Positions 49,080 to 58,929 of a stretch of 64,000 bases of DNA are shown here, in pieces. The notes beneath the pieces are model-generated. The model saw nothing but the letters and a program-made list of their open reading frames with translations. It was not told the origin of the DNA and searched no databases. How positions within the stretch are numbered: position 1 is the stretch's first letter; every line of letters starts with the position of its first letter. A program made the position numbers and the translations under genes. This stretch comes from Anaerolinea sp. (GTDB lineage: Bacteria; Chloroflexota; Dehalococcoidia; Tepidiformales; Tepidiformaceae): assembly GCA_013822275.1 (NCBI GenBank), contig PNKC01000003.1:1-64000 (forward strand), written 5' to 3'.

Positions 49080-50367
49080 CCGTCCCGCAAAGGTGCGGGC
49101 AACCATCCAGGTGCCGCCGGACAAGTCGGTCTCTCACCGCTCCCTCCTGTTCAACGCCATCGCCGATGGCCGCGCCACCATCGAACGGTTACTGGATGCC
49201 GAAGACGTACGCTCAACGGCAGCCTGCCTGGCGGCGCTCGGCGTGGAAATCGAATGGCCCGAAGGATCGAGCGTTGCCCACGTTAACGGGCGCGGGCTGC
49301 ACGGCCTCTTTGAAAGCGAAGATGTCCTCGACTGCGCGAACAGCGGCACAACCATGCGTCTCCTCGCCGGGCTCCTCAGCGGCCACCCGATCCTTTCGGT
49401 GTTGACCGGCGACCACATGCTCCGAAAGCGGCCGATGGCCCGCATCATCGGCCCCCTCCGCCGCATGGGCGCCCACATCCACGCGCGCACGGGCGATACG
49501 CTTGCGCCGCTCGTGATCAAGGGAGGCGGGCTGGCCGCGCTCGACTTCGCCAGCCCGGTTGCGAGCGCCCAGGTGAAGTCCGCTGTCCTCCTTGCCGGGC
49601 TCTACGCAGATGGCGAGACATCCGTGACCGAACCAGCACTATCCCGCGACCACACGGAACGCATGCTCACGGCCATGGGCGCGCCACTCGTGGCGGATGG
49701 TTCCCGCGTCCGCGTCAGCCCACCGCAGCGGCTCGAACCGCTCTCGCTCCGCGTCCCGGGCGACATCTCCAGCGCCGCGCCATGGCTCGTCCTCGGCGCC
49801 TGCCATCCTGACGCCGAGATTCTCCTCCAGGGCGTGAACACGAACCCCACCCGCACCGGGGTGCTGGACATCATGCGGGCCATGGGCGCCGACCTTGAGA
49901 TCCTGGAAGAGCGGACCAGCGGAGGCGAGCCGCTGGCCGACATTCTCGTCCGAAGCTCCAAACTGCGCGGGACGACAGTCGGCGGCGGCCTCGTCCCACG
50001 GGCGATCGACGAACTCCCGCTCGTCGCCCTGCTCGCCTGCTTCGCGGACGGCGAGACAGTCGTGAAAGACGCCAGCGAACTGCGGGTTAAGGAGTCAGAC
50101 CGCGTCGAGATGGTCGTCCAGGCGCTGGGCCGCCTTGGCGCGAAAGTGACCGCGCGGGAGGACGGATTCGTGGTCCACGGGCCCATCCCTCTGCACGGCG
50201 GCAAGGTTGACGCCGCCGGCGACCACCGCATCGGCATGCTCGCCGCCATCGCGGGAATGCTCGCGGACGGTCAAACCCGCGTGGAGAACGACGCGGTCGG
50301 CGTCTCCTATCCGAGTTTCTGGGATGACCTCGCAGCCGCAGCCCACGGCGGAACGGCCCGACTGTGA
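49069..50367 (+). CDS. aroA: 3-phosphoshikimate 1-carboxyvinyltransferase (EPSP synthase)
   Basis: Sixth step of the shikimate pathway. The 432-residue enzyme has PPDKSVSHRSLLFNAIADG (about 17-35), DCANSGTTMRLLAGLLS (about 87-103), the GDHMLRKRPMARI segment and the C-terminal RVKESDR-type motif (RVKESDRVEMV). The family Lys, Arg and Glu residues are present. The NSGT motif and lack of the Gly-to-Ala change at position GNAGT give no hint of resistance. It starts at GTG, inside the tyrA end, and overlaps gmk by four bases. Confidence 0.95.
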   Translation: MIVNRPAKVRATIQVPPDKSVSHRSLLFNAIADGRATIERLLDAEDVRSTAACLAALGVEIEWPEGSSVAHVNGRGLHGLFESEDVLDCANSGTTMRLLAGLLSGHPILSVLTGDHMLRKRPMARIIGPLRRMGAHIHARTGDTLAPLVIKGGGLAALDFASPVASAQVKSAVLLAGLYADGETSVTEPALSRDHTERMLTAMGAPLVADGSRVRVSPPQRLEPLSLRVPGDISSAAPWLVLGACHPDAEILLQGVNTNPTRTGVLDIMRAMGADLEILEERTSGGEPLADILVRSSKLRGTTVGGGLVPRAIDELPLVALLACFADGETVVKDASELRVKESDRVEMVVQALGRLGAKVTAREDGFVVHGPIPLHGGKVDAAGDHRIGMLAAIAGMLADGQTRVENDAVGVSYPSFWDDLAAAAHGGTARL

Positions 50368-50963
50368 AGAAGAAACCACTCGTCATCGTCCTCCACGGGC
50401 CCGCTGGCGTGGGCAAGGACAGCGTGATCGAGAAGCTGCAAGAACGCACCGGAATCAAGCGTGCCACCAGCTCCACCACGCGCTCACCCCGGGAAGGCGA
50501 AGAGCATGGCCGGGATTACTACTTCCTCTCCTGGGCAGAGTTCGAAGCGGGGATCGCCGCTGGCGAGTTCGTCGAGTACGCCACCGTCTACGACGACTAC
50601 AAGGGCGTCCGCGCGAGCGAGGTGCGACGGCTCCTCGAATCCGGCGAGGACATGATCATCCGCACCGATGTCCAGGGCGCGCGCACCTGGCGTGACAAGC
50701 TGGACGGCGCCATCTTCATCTTCCTCATGGCGGAAGACCGCGAGACCCTTCGGGCGCGCCTGATCGGCCGCCAGAGCGAGACGGTGGACGCAATCGAGCG
50801 ACGGCTGGCTGAGATCGACGCCGAGATTGACGACATCCCAAACAACGACTATGTCGTCTACAACCATCACGGCGCGTTGGACGCCGCGGTCGCCGAGATC
50901 GAGGCAATCATGGAACGCGAGCGGGTGAACCCGGCCCGGCCCAGGCCCCACCTCCGCGGCTGA
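50364..50963 (+). CDS. gmk: Guanylate kinase
   Basis: Converts GMP to GDP. The 199-residue protein has the P-loop LHGPAGVGKDSVIEKL, the GMP-binding SSTTRSPREGEEHGRDYYF (about 36-54) and FVEYATVYDDYKGV. The P-loop has Asp where Gly is usual (GKDS rather than GKGT). It starts at GTG 50364, overlapping aroA, and ends the forward operon that begins at the protease gene. Confidence 0.93.
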   Translation: MKKKPLVIVLHGPAGVGKDSVIEKLQERTGIKRATSSTTRSPREGEEHGRDYYFLSWAEFEAGIAAGEFVEYATVYDDYKGVRASEVRRLLESGEDMIIRTDVQGARTWRDKLDGAIFIFLMAEDRETLRARLIGRQSETVDAIERRLAEIDAEIDDIPNNDYVVYNHHGALDAAVAEIEAIMERERVNPARPRPHLRG

Positions 50964-51022
50964 TGTCGCAGACGCGCCAGCGCCCGTAGGATCGGCCCTT
51001 ACCACCTGTGGGGAGGCGGCCG

Positions 51023-51874
51023 ATGGACCCGTCATTCGCGAACCTGTTCAACCTTGAAGGGAAGACGGCGCTCGTCACGGGCGCATCGAGCGGGCTCGGC
51101 GTCGCCTTCGCCCGCGGCCTCGCCCGCGCCGGCGCCAATGTCGTCGTCACCGCCCGCCGCCAGGAGCTGATCGACAAGACCGCCGAGATGGTCCGGAGCT
51201 TTGGCGGACGTTCGACCGCCATCTCAGCGGACATCACGGACGACGCCCAGGTTGAGCGCCTCTTCGACCAGACCGTCGCGGAGTACGGCCGCCTCGACAT
51301 CCTCGTCAACAACGCTGGCTACACCGACCGTTCTGGCCTCCGCCACGACCTCGGCAGCATGAAGCGCATGCGATCGATCATCGAGCTCGACCTTGTCGCC
51401 ACAGTGAACGGTTGCAGGCTCGCCGGAAAACAGATGATGAAGCAGGACGGCCGCGGGACGATCATCAACATCAGCTCAATCCTCGGGCGGGTCGGGAGTG
51501 AATTCCGGGCCGCGTCGTACCACGCGGCCAAAGGTGGCGTGGACGCTCTCACAAGGGTCCTCGCCCTGGAGTACGCGCGTGAAGGCATCCGGGTGAACGC
51601 CATCGCGCCATCCTACTTCGATGGCACCGAGTTGATGGACAAGGTGTTTGAAGCGAACCCCGCCACTCGCGACCACAGCATTAGCCGCACGCCTATGGGC
51701 CGCCTCGGGCAGCCGGAGGACCTGGAGGGCGCCGTCGTGTTCCTCGCATCGGACGCTGCCCGCTTTGTCACGGGCCACATCCTGTACGTGGACGGCGGAT
51801 GGACTGCTGGCGGCGGATACCACCAGTTGCCCCCGCTGTGGGAGAGCTCTCCGGGCCACCAGCTCCTGCAGTAG
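51023..51874 (+). CDS. Short-chain dehydrogenase/reductase
   Basis: A 283-residue SDR oxidoreductase: TGASSGLG cofactor motif (TALVTGASSGLGVAFARGL, about 19-37), NNAGYTDRSG, the catalytic Ser (INISSILG) and YHAAK (about 171-175) and the C-terminal FVTGHILYVDGGW. NAD(P)H-dependent; substrate unknown. A GGGGAGG Shine-Dalgarno sequence (51009-51015) precedes the ATG at 51023; an in-frame GTG at 51008 lies before it. It stands alone and converges with the next gene. Confidence 0.92.
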   Translation: MDPSFANLFNLEGKTALVTGASSGLGVAFARGLARAGANVVVTARRQELIDKTAEMVRSFGGRSTAISADITDDAQVERLFDQTVAEYGRLDILVNNAGYTDRSGLRHDLGSMKRMRSIIELDLVATVNGCRLAGKQMMKQDGRGTIINISSILGRVGSEFRAASYHAAKGGVDALTRVLALEYAREGIRVNAIAPSYFDGTELMDKVFEANPATRDHSISRTPMGRLGQPEDLEGAVVFLASDAARFVTGHILYVDGGWTAGGGYHQLPPLWESSPGHQLLQ

Positions 51875-51883
51875 CCCGGCTTC

Positions 51884-52972
51884 TCAGTGCACCAGGCGGT
51901 AGAAGCAGAACATGTCATGCTCCAACGGCAGAATTTCGATGTCAGCGAACCCTGCATCCCGCGCGTAGCCGCGTAGAGTCGAAGGGCGCATCACCGTACC
52001 GGTGGCAGCCGACTTTGGTGCGGACATCCCATCGAGCAGGCAAACGCCGAGACTGAAGCCGTAGAAGAGCCTTTCAAACAGGTCGCCGACGGCGCCGAAC
52101 TCCTCTGCCACGCGTTCATCCATCACGACCACCGGCGCACCCGGCTTCGCAAGCCGTCGCATCGTCCCCAGGACACTCACCGGGTCGGACAGGTCGTGGA
52201 TACACTCGAACGCACAAACGAGGTCGAACTCACCGGCGATCGCGGGGTCGCCGGCGTCGCGATGGTGCACAGTGACGCGGTCCCCGAGTCCAGCCTCGGC
52301 CACGTTGTGGCGAGCGAGAGCCACCGACGCATGGTCGAGGTCGAACGCGTCGACCCGCGCCTCGGGATAGGCAGTGGCAACAGCTATCGCGGCCCAGCCA
52401 CCGCCCGGTCCGATTTCGGCTACGCGAGCGCCCGGCGCGGACAGTGCATCGTGAACCTCGGCGATCTGCGAGAGGTAGCCCGGGACCAGGCTGTTCGTGA
52501 AAAACGGCCGGTTGAAGTCCGACTGCGCCGTCCGCATGTCCTCACCGAACGCTTCCCACGGGACGCCGCCACCAGACCGGTAGGCAGCGAGCGCTGACCC
52601 AGCGTTGGCGACGGCACTTACCAGGAACCGCCCAAGCGGCGCCACAAACAGTTCGCTCTGGCGGTCGTGGAGCACCGCCTCGTAACCCGGGGGCATCGCG
52701 AAGCGGTTCACTCCGGAGGCATCCTGCGTGAAGGTTAGAAAGCCTGCCGTCGCCTGCTGCTCCAGCCACTCGCGCGCATACCGTTCGTTCGTGGCAGTCC
52801 TGGCTGCAAGTTCCACGGGCGTGGCTGGCCCATCGTTCACGAGCGACGAGTACCAGCCGAGCTTCTCGCCTGCGTAGATTGAGACGATCTCCATCGCCCC
52901 GGCGGCCGATTCAACAAGGCGGCCAACAAGTTCCTCGGGTGACGCGAGGGCATTGGTCGTTTCGGTGGACAT
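51884..52972 (-). CDS. SAM-dependent methyltransferase with N-terminal winged helix
   Basis: A 362-residue protein. The N-terminus (about 10-90) is a winged-helix-like dimerisation domain (SAAGAMEIVSIYAGEKLGWY, TATNERYAREWLEQQATAGFL). The C-terminal part has SAM motif I VAEIGPGGGWAAIAVATAYP (about 182-201), VDAFDLDHASV and FDLVCAFECIHDLSDPV. It resembles the Rv2258c group. AAGGAA precedes the ATG. Substrate unknown. Confidence 0.85.
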   Translation of the reverse strand: MSTETTNALASPEELVGRLVESAAGAMEIVSIYAGEKLGWYSSLVNDGPATPVELAARTATNERYAREWLEQQATAGFLTFTQDASGVNRFAMPPGYEAVLHDRQSELFVAPLGRFLVSAVANAGSALAAYRSGGGVPWEAFGEDMRTAQSDFNRPFFTNSLVPGYLSQIAEVHDALSAPGARVAEIGPGGGWAAIAVATAYPEARVDAFDLDHASVALARHNVAEAGLGDRVTVHHRDAGDPAIAGEFDLVCAFECIHDLSDPVSVLGTMRRLAKPGAPVVVMDERVAEEFGAVGDLFERLFYGFSLGVCLLDGMSAPKSAATGTVMRPSTLRGYARDAGFADIEILPLEHDMFCFYRLVH

Positions 52973-53094
52973 GGACGGTTCCTTCGGTCTCGCCTGCTGG
53001 AGGAAACCGGTGGCGAGGGTGAGATGGGCGTCACTATACCGAAGTCCACTTCGCGGTATCCAGCCGTAGCGACCGGTTCGAGTCGGCGGGCCCG

Positions 53095-54087
53095 CTACCT
53101 CCCGGGGCCGAGCGCCTCAATCATCTCCCTGCACGACCGAGGATAGTCACTGCCCGGGATCGGGACTGGCATGATGAACGCCGTGTCCATCCCTGCCGCT
53201 GCGTAGTCCTCGAGCTGCTTCCGGATGGATGCGGCAGTGCCAATCAGCGCCCGCTCAGCGATGAACGACATCGGGACGCCTTTCAGCGCGGCTTCCCGTT
53301 CGCCACGTCCCCAGCGCTCCGTCGTCGTCGCGCACAACTCTGCGTAGCCGTCGCGGGCAAAGAACGTCTGGTACACCGGGGCGAGGACGTATGTAAGCAA
53401 CTCCTGCTGATAGCGCGGAAGTGCCAACTCCGGGTCGTCAGTTACGGTAGCGCGGAAATAGATGCTGACCTCGAACGGGGCGTCAATCCCCGCCGTGGCT
53501 CGCGCCTCCTTCATGATCCCGACCGAGCGCCGCACCTGGGCAGGGCTCACGAAGTTGAGGATCGCCCCGTCGCCGATCTCCCCGGCGAGCCGGAGCATTG
53601 CGTCATTGAGCGCAGCCAGGTGAATCGGTACCTGGCGGGGATTGCGGCTCGACAGGCTCGCCCTGCGCATTGGGAACGGACCGTCCGCCGTGACGCGTTC
53701 CCCGGAAAGGAGTCCTCGCATGAGCCGCACGTACTCCCGGGTCCCGCTGACCGGCTTCCCCCAGGGGCGGCCGTGCCAGTCCTCGACGATCACCTTTGTA
53801 CTCGTCCCCAGACCAAGGACGAACCGGCCGTCGGTCAACTCAGCGAGGGACGTCGCAGTCTGCGCCATGAGCAGGGGGTCGCGCGTTTGGATCGGAACGA
53901 TTGCGGTACCGACCCGGGCCGAAGTCGTCGCCGACCCGATTGCGGCCGCCTGCGTCACAGCATCCGCCCCGTTGACTTCGGACACCCACGCTCCGCGGAA
54001 TCCGCGCTCTTCGCCCAGGGCAGCGAATTCCCGTTGTTCGAACAGGTCCCGTCCCGGGACGGCAAGGTCGAGGCGATAGTTCGGCAT
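53095..54087 (-). CDS. LLM-class F420-dependent oxidoreductase
   Basis: A 330-residue luciferase-like monooxygenase family protein, a TIM barrel that usually uses coenzyme F420. It has YRLDLAVPGRDLFEQREFAAL at the start, GAWVSEVNGADAV, GTAIVPIQTRDPLLMA, and FVLGLGTSTKVIVEDWHGRPW with KPVSGTREYVRLMR (about 102-135). It lies four bases downstream of a second LLM gene. The ATG at 54087 follows the family start. Substrate unknown. Confidence 0.85.
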   Translation of the reverse strand: MPNYRLDLAVPGRDLFEQREFAALGEERGFRGAWVSEVNGADAVTQAAAIGSATTSARVGTAIVPIQTRDPLLMAQTATSLAELTDGRFVLGLGTSTKVIVEDWHGRPWGKPVSGTREYVRLMRGLLSGERVTADGPFPMRRASLSSRNPRQVPIHLAALNDAMLRLAGEIGDGAILNFVSPAQVRRSVGIMKEARATAGIDAPFEVSIYFRATVTDDPELALPRYQQELLTYVLAPVYQTFFARDGYAELCATTTERWGRGEREAALKGVPMSFIAERALIGTAASIRKQLEDYAAAGMDTAFIMPVPIPGSDYPRSCREMIEALGPGR

Positions 54088-54091
54088 GCTT

Positions 54092-55138
54092 TCAGGCCGT
54101 CGCGCCCTTGCTGGCGCCGGTGATATCCGCCATAAGGGCGAGCGCAGCGGGCTCACGGGCCTGGACGAGCAGAGTGCTCACGCCGGCGTCTTCCCACGCC
54201 CTGTAGCGCTCCTTGATGCGCTCCACGGGCCCGCAGAGCGACATTTCGTCGCACAGTTCGTCCGGCACCGCCTCCGTCGCCTCCGCCTTGCGGCCGGCCA
54301 GGTAGAGCTCCTGGATCTTCTCGGCGGCCTCGGTGTAGCCGTACTTGCGCGCCATCTCGTTGTGGAAGTTCTTCTCCCTGGCGCCCATGCCGCCCACGTA
54401 GAGCGCGATGTTCGGCTTCATTTCTGCAAGCAGCGCCTTCACGTCGTTGCCGACTGCAACGGTGCAGCCCGCGGCGATATCGAAGTCCTTGTACGACTTA
54501 CCGTTGCCGGCCCGCGTGAAACCTTCTTCCAGGGCCGGACGGAAGAGGTGCATCCGCTGCGGCGAGAACCAGATCGGCAGCCAGCCGTCCGCAAGCTCGG
54601 CCGTTGCTCGGACGTTCACCGGGCCCATCGTGGCCAGGTACACGGGCAACTGGCGGCCGTGCAGGATGCTCTTCAGCGGCTTCCCGAGCCCGGTCGCGCC
54701 GGGCCCACGGTACGGAAGCTGGTACTCCTCGCCGTCATACGCCACCGGCTCATCCCGCGCCCAGATCTTGCGCAGGATCTCCACGTACTCCCGCGTGCGC
54801 GCCGCGGGCTTGCCATAGGGGACACCATGCCAGCCCTCCACCACCTGCGGTCCCGACAATCCAAGCCCCACAAGGGCACGCCCACCGGAGAGCTGGTCCA
54901 GCGTGGACATCGTCATCGCGCACATCGCCGGCGTGCGGCCGGGAATCTGCATGATCCCGGTGCCGAGCTTGATCCTGCTCGTCTTCGCCGCCAGGTACGC
55001 CAGCGGCGTCACGGCGTCGGAGCCGTAGGCCTCGGCAGTCCAGACCGAGTCGTAGCCCAGGCGCTCGACCTCGAGGACAAGGTCGAGCGGGAGGCGCAAT
55101 TGGGCGCCTGAATAGCCGATGTTGATCGCGAGCTTCAC
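54092..55138 (-). CDS. LLM-class F420-dependent oxidoreductase
   Basis: A 348-residue protein of the same family: [72 protein letters not shown] with [10 protein letters not shown]. It is the first of an apparently co-transcribed pair with the 53095-54087 gene. F420-type cofactor use is inferred from the family; no F420 synthesis gene is in the window. Confidence 0.87.
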   Translation of the reverse strand: MKLAINIGYSGAQLRLPLDLVLEVERLGYDSVWTAEAYGSDAVTPLAYLAAKTSRIKLGTGIMQIPGRTPAMCAMTMSTLDQLSGGRALVGLGLSGPQVVEGWHGVPYGKPAARTREYVEILRKIWARDEPVAYDGEEYQLPYRGPGATGLGKPLKSILHGRQLPVYLATMGPVNVRATAELADGWLPIWFSPQRMHLFRPALEEGFTRAGNGKSYKDFDIAAGCTVAVGNDVKALLAEMKPNIALYVGGMGAREKNFHNEMARKYGYTEAAEKIQELYLAGRKAEATEAVPDELCDEMSLCGPVERIKERYRAWEDAGVSTLLVQAREPAALALMADITGASKGATA

Positions 55139-55217
55139 GGAGTAGTCCCAGGGCCAAGCGCGGCCGCGAGGGCGAGTCTACCGCGTACGCCGTCGCGGCA
55201 ACAGCCTCGAGCCTAAC

Positions 55218-55892
55218 TTAAGCGATAAACCGGTAGCCCTTGCCACGGATCGTCTGAATCTGCTCCGCGGTCCCCAGGACATCCCGGAGCTTCCGGCGGA
55301 GGTTGCTTACGTGGGCACGCACCAGCGTGCTCGCTCCCGCGGAATCGTGGTACTGCCACACGTCCACGAGCAGTTCCCGCGGGTGCAAGATCTCGCCCTC
55401 GTGTTGCATGAGGTAGGCGAGGAGGGTCGCCTCAATGTGGGTGAGGTGGGCCTCGCGGTCTTCGCAACGCAGCGTGTTCGTTTTCAGGTCGAGGTCGATC
55501 CCGATCGGCGCGCCGTCCTTGCGCGGGTGGCCCAACCGCTCACGCAACGCTTCACCCAGCGCTTCGATGGGGAACGGCTTCTTGATCACTGCTCCATCGA
55601 CTTTGAAATGGGGCCTGCGCGCGCCCTTGTGCAGCAGATACACCATGATCGGCGGCTGCACGGTGTAGGTATGCGAGAGCCACTGGTTGAACTGGCTGAA
55701 ATTAACCCCGTCCTCGCCCCGGGGGAGGCCCTGGACATCCGCAACGATCGCATCGAATCGGGCATCTTCGAGGTAGTTGATCGCTGTGCCGTACGTGCCG
55801 GCGGTGGCGGTGTCGTAACCCCGATCCCTCAAGTAGTCAGTCACTGAGGTTCGCATTCGGGGTTCGCGGCTGATGACGAAAACGGATGTCAT
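55218..55892 (-). CDS. OmpR/PhoB-type response regulator with degenerate acidic pocket
   Basis: A 224-residue regulator. The receiver (1-115) keeps Asp52 (DAIVADVQG) and Lys in IKKPF, but the N-terminal acidic pair of receivers (Asp-Asp or Glu-Asp) reads SRE (about 8-10), so the Mg site looks altered. The effector (about 130-224) is a winged helix: LTHIEATLLAYLMQHEGEIL, HPRELLVDVWQYH and the DNA-reading SNLRRKLRD, ending KGYRFIA. No histidine kinase is adjacent. It may be phosphorylation-independent. Confidence 0.85.
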   Translation of the reverse strand: MTSVFVISREPRMRTSVTDYLRDRGYDTATAGTYGTAINYLEDARFDAIVADVQGLPRGEDGVNFSQFNQWLSHTYTVQPPIMVYLLHKGARRPHFKVDGAVIKKPFPIEALGEALRERLGHPRKDGAPIGIDLDLKTNTLRCEDREAHLTHIEATLLAYLMQHEGEILHPRELLVDVWQYHDSAGASTLVRAHVSNLRRKLRDVLGTAEQIQTIRGKGYRFIA

Positions 55893-56063
55893 GCTTTGGC
55901 GACAGTCTCTCTCGGGGGCGGCGTTCGAGCATCTTCGGGACGGGTAAGGATGGTGTCAAGCAAGAAAGGGGCCTCCCCAGAACATAAGCGCGTGAACTTC
56001 TCGTAACACCCCGCTTTGGCCCGAGCACGGCCCTGGGCTGCGCTCCGAAAAGCGGCGAATACG

Positions 56064-56828
56064 CTATTCGGATCCCGTCAATTCGTACGTCAGCCGCTCG
56101 ATGCGGGCGCGGATGAGCGTGTGCGGCGCCTCCACACCCACCCAGGCGTACTGCGTGATGCTGTCCGTGCGGATGCGCACTTTCCAGGCCCTGAATTCGC
56201 CCGCCGGCACCTTCACCTTCTCCGCCGTTTCAACCTTAAGTTCGACCGAGAAGACGCGGCCGTTGCCCGCGTTTACGTTCTTGTATGCGGCCTCGTACCC
56301 CTGCTTCAAGTCGATCCCACGGACCAGCCAGAGCAGCGACTCGTCGTCGTACCAGCCAGGGTCCGGGCTTGTCTCATCCGGCTTCGGCAGGTCTCTTTCC
56401 GTCTCATTCAGCTTGCCGTTCGAATCAGCGGTGAATCGGACTGAGTCCTCGCCGTAGCTGGCGGTGAAGGTTGTCCGCTTGTTCTTTTCGCCATCCGAGA
56501 TAACGCGGATGGCCGAGTATGGCTTCAACGTCCGGGCATCGACGACGGCCGTCCCGTCGTCGCGGTTCGGTCCGTCGCCGCACAGGCGCGAGAGCTTCGT
56601 CTTCCCGGGTTCGAACTCAGGCCGTGTTTCCAGGCTGCACGTCCCGTAGACCTCGCCGCCGCTGTCGATGAGGTTGTAGTGGCTGACTTCGTCCCCGGAC
56701 CACGGCGGGCCGGTGAACACCTTCTCGACGCGGACTTCGTCGCCGCCGGTACACGAGGTCACAAGGATCGCGAGCACCGTGATCAGGGCGGGCGCGACCC
56801 CCAGCCGCCGAAACTGCCGGGTGTTCAA
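56064..56828 (-). CDS. Secreted lipoprotein, DUF3108-like
   Basis: A 254-residue protein with a lipobox (LVTSC, Cys26) after a signal (APALITVLAILVTSC). The C-terminal part (KVKVPAGEFRAWKVRIRTDS, about 206-225) resembles DUF3108-like proteins, which are beta-rich. Function unknown. It overlaps the ltaE stop by four bases, so it is coupled to the aldolase gene downstream in transcription order (aldolase first). Confidence 0.7.
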   Translation of the reverse strand: MNTRQFRRLGVAPALITVLAILVTSCTGGDEVRVEKVFTGPPWSGDEVSHYNLIDSGGEVYGTCSLETRPEFEPGKTKLSRLCGDGPNRDDGTAVVDARTLKPYSAIRVISDGEKNKRTTFTASYGEDSVRFTADSNGKLNETERDLPKPDETSPDPGWYDDESLLWLVRGIDLKQGYEAAYKNVNAGNGRVFSVELKVETAEKVKVPAGEFRAWKVRIRTDSITQYAWVGVEAPHTLIRARIERLTYELTGSE

Positions 56829-57862
56829 ACCGCTACCGCCAAAACCGCACGCTTCACCCGGACGGCAACGTCAGCGATGTCTTCCGCCGAGATGTTGATG
56901 TGGGTCACAAAGCGGATCCTCCGCGGTCCAAAGGCGACGGCAAGGATGCCTTCGGCGGCAAACGCCTCCAGCCAGCCGCTGACACTCCCACGCACAATGT
57001 CCACGACGACGATGTTGGTTTGCGGCACGTTGGGCGAAAAGGCCTCGTACGACCGGAACGTGTCTGCCAGGCGGCGGGCATTGGCATGGTCTTCGGCCAT
57101 GCACTCGACGTTGTGCTCAAGGGCGTACAGGCCCGCCGCCGCCAGGACGCCGGCCTGGCGCATCCCCCCGCCGAGCATCTTGCGATTCCGGCGCGCCAGC
57201 TCCACGAAGGCGGGCGTGCCGCAGAGGACGGACCCCACCGGGCACCCCAGCCCCTTGGAGAGGCAGAAGGAAACGCTGTCGCAGTCGCGGGCAATCCGCG
57301 CCGCCGGCACGCCCAGTGCGGCCTGCGCGTTGAAGATGCGCGCGCCGTCCAGGTGGACCTTGACCGCCCGCTCGTGCGCAACGCCAGCCAGCTCGTCCAT
57401 CGCGGTCACCGGGAGGGCCGCCCCGCCGCAGCGATTGTGCGTGTTCTCCAGGCACAGCAACGACGTGACCGGGTTATGGATGTTCGGAGGGCGGACCGCC
57501 GCCGCTACCTCCGCAGGATGGAGAAGCCCCTCGGGCGTGTTCTTGAGGGCGTGCGTCTGCACGTTCGCTATCCGCGCGGCGCCTGAGACTTCGTAGTTGA
57601 AGATGTGCGACTCATCGCCAAGGATGAGCTCGTCTCCCGGCCGCGTGTGCGCGAGCACAGCGACGAGGTTGGCCATGGTGCCACTGGGCACGAACAGCGC
57701 CGCCTCCTTTCCCATGACCTCCGCTGCGACCGCTTCCAGCCGGTTCACGGTCGGGTCATCGCCAAACACGTCATCCCCCACTTCGGCTTCGTACATCGCG
57801 CGACGCATCTCCGGGCCGGGCTTGCTTACCGTGTCGCTTCGCAGGTCAATGACTCTCTTCAT
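56825..57862 (-). CDS. ltaE: Low-specificity L-threonine aldolase
   Basis: A PLP enzyme splitting threonine into glycine and acetaldehyde. The 345-residue protein begins VIDLRSDTVSKPGPEMRRAM, has GDDVFGDDPTVNRLE, PSGTMANLVA, KVHLDGARIFNA and the PLP-lysine motif SFCLSKGLGCPVGS (Lys about 200). ATG at 57862 matches the family start; the long frame upstream is rejected. It overlaps the previous gene by four bases. Confidence 0.94.
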   Translation of the reverse strand: MKRVIDLRSDTVSKPGPEMRRAMYEAEVGDDVFGDDPTVNRLEAVAAEVMGKEAALFVPSGTMANLVAVLAHTRPGDELILGDESHIFNYEVSGAARIANVQTHALKNTPEGLLHPAEVAAAVRPPNIHNPVTSLLCLENTHNRCGGAALPVTAMDELAGVAHERAVKVHLDGARIFNAQAALGVPAARIARDCDSVSFCLSKGLGCPVGSVLCGTPAFVELARRNRKMLGGGMRQAGVLAAAGLYALEHNVECMAEDHANARRLADTFRSYEAFSPNVPQTNIVVVDIVRGSVSGWLEAFAAEGILAVAFGPRRIRFVTHINISAEDIADVAVRVKRAVLAVAV

Positions 57863-58299
57863 GACTGCCGCTCCCACATCGTTTGATAGTGGGCCGCGCC
57901 GCGGATGGCGCCGGCCACTTCGGCTCGCTCCAGGGTGAGGAGTTCTTCCATCACCCGGCCGCACTGCTCGGTCGTCTCGTCGTCGCCGAGGGCGCTGACG
58001 CGGTCGACGAGGTGTTGCCAGACGCCCGAAGCGAGGATGACGGGCATGGTCCGCGGCCAATGGAAGGTCATCACCTTTTCCGGATAGGGGAACTCCGGCC
58101 GGAGCTTCTTGATCGACTTGAACCGGTCGTCCACGGATTCCGCCCGGGCAACAACCATCACAATCGGCCTAATGCCCGGCTTTGTCCGGAAGTCCACGAG
58201 GAGCCGCTTATCGATGAGATGGAAACGGACGACGAGGACATCGGCGGAATCAATGACTTTGAAGACCTCGTCGAGGTCAACACCGAATTCGTCACTCAT
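57859..58299 (-). CDS. Protein of unknown function, coupled to ltaE
   Basis: A 146-residue soluble protein (VLVVRFHLIDKRLLVDFRTK, IRPIVMVVARAESVDDRF and a later KVMTFHWPRTMPVILASGVW). It has no recognised domain. The hydrophobic pattern fits an alpha/beta fold. It is the first gene of a three-gene minus-strand operon with ltaE and the lipoprotein, joined by ATGA overlaps. Confidence 0.6.
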   Translation of the reverse strand: MSDEFGVDLDEVFKVIDSADVLVVRFHLIDKRLLVDFRTKPGIRPIVMVVARAESVDDRFKSIKKLRPEFPYPEKVMTFHWPRTMPVILASGVWQHLVDRVSALGDDETTEQCGRVMEELLTLERAEVAGAIRGAAHYQTMWERQS

Positions 58300-58386
58300 G
58301 GCAATTGCCGGGGGGGATGATCATGGGGTTCGCGATCGATGGTAGGCCAGGGTTAAGCGGGGCGCAAAAGGGTGGCGTGGGCCGCC

Positions 58387-58794
58387 TCAGTTAATCGCTT
58401 TCACCTTGTCGATCATCCCTGCCAGGGCAACCGGCCTCTCGGCGGCGGGAGTCGAGAGCAGGGCGCTCCAGGAGCTGCACGCTGGCTCGAAGGGAGTGAG
58501 GTCGGCAACGGCGAATTCGTTCGACTTGCCGCTCCGCACGGCGCTGCAAAGGACGCTCACGCGGTTCGTGAGCAGATCTTCGTTGCACTCGCCCTTGCCG
58601 TCCTTCTGGGCCTGGTAGCAATCCTTGAGCCGGACGAACTCCGTTTCCATGGCGGCCGCCATGGCGCGCGCCCCTCCGCCAACCGAATCCGAAGAGCTTG
58701 CGCGGCCGGGTTTTTCGGAACTGTCATCGCCTCCGCCACCACAGGCGGCAAGAAACAGGGCGGCAACGGGGAGAAGAAGCGCAATGCGAAGCAT
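58387..58794 (-). CDS. Small lipoprotein of unknown function
   Basis: A 135-residue lipoprotein with lipobox LAAC (Cys18) after a signal (LRIALLLPVAALFLAAC). A glycine-rich linker (GGGGDDSS) and a helical domain follow, with four cysteines (KDCYQAQ, GECNEDL, VLCSAVR and PACSSW) that may form two disulfides outside the cell. No family is recognised. Confidence 0.65.
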   Translation of the reverse strand: MLRIALLLPVAALFLAACGGGGDDSSEKPGRASSSDSVGGGARAMAAAMETEFVRLKDCYQAQKDGKGECNEDLLTNRVSVLCSAVRSGKSNEFAVADLTPFEPACSSWSALLSTPAAERPVALAGMIDKVKAIN

Positions 58795-58929
58795 GCGGCG
58801 AAGTCTATCGGCGCCGCGACTCGATGCAAGCGAGTGGTGTCACGCTTGTGCTCCTCAACGGGCAAACAGGGAAAGGTTGCGTCTGGAAGCGGTCCACAGC
58901 CCGTAACACCGGGCGCAGGGCGGTCTGGT

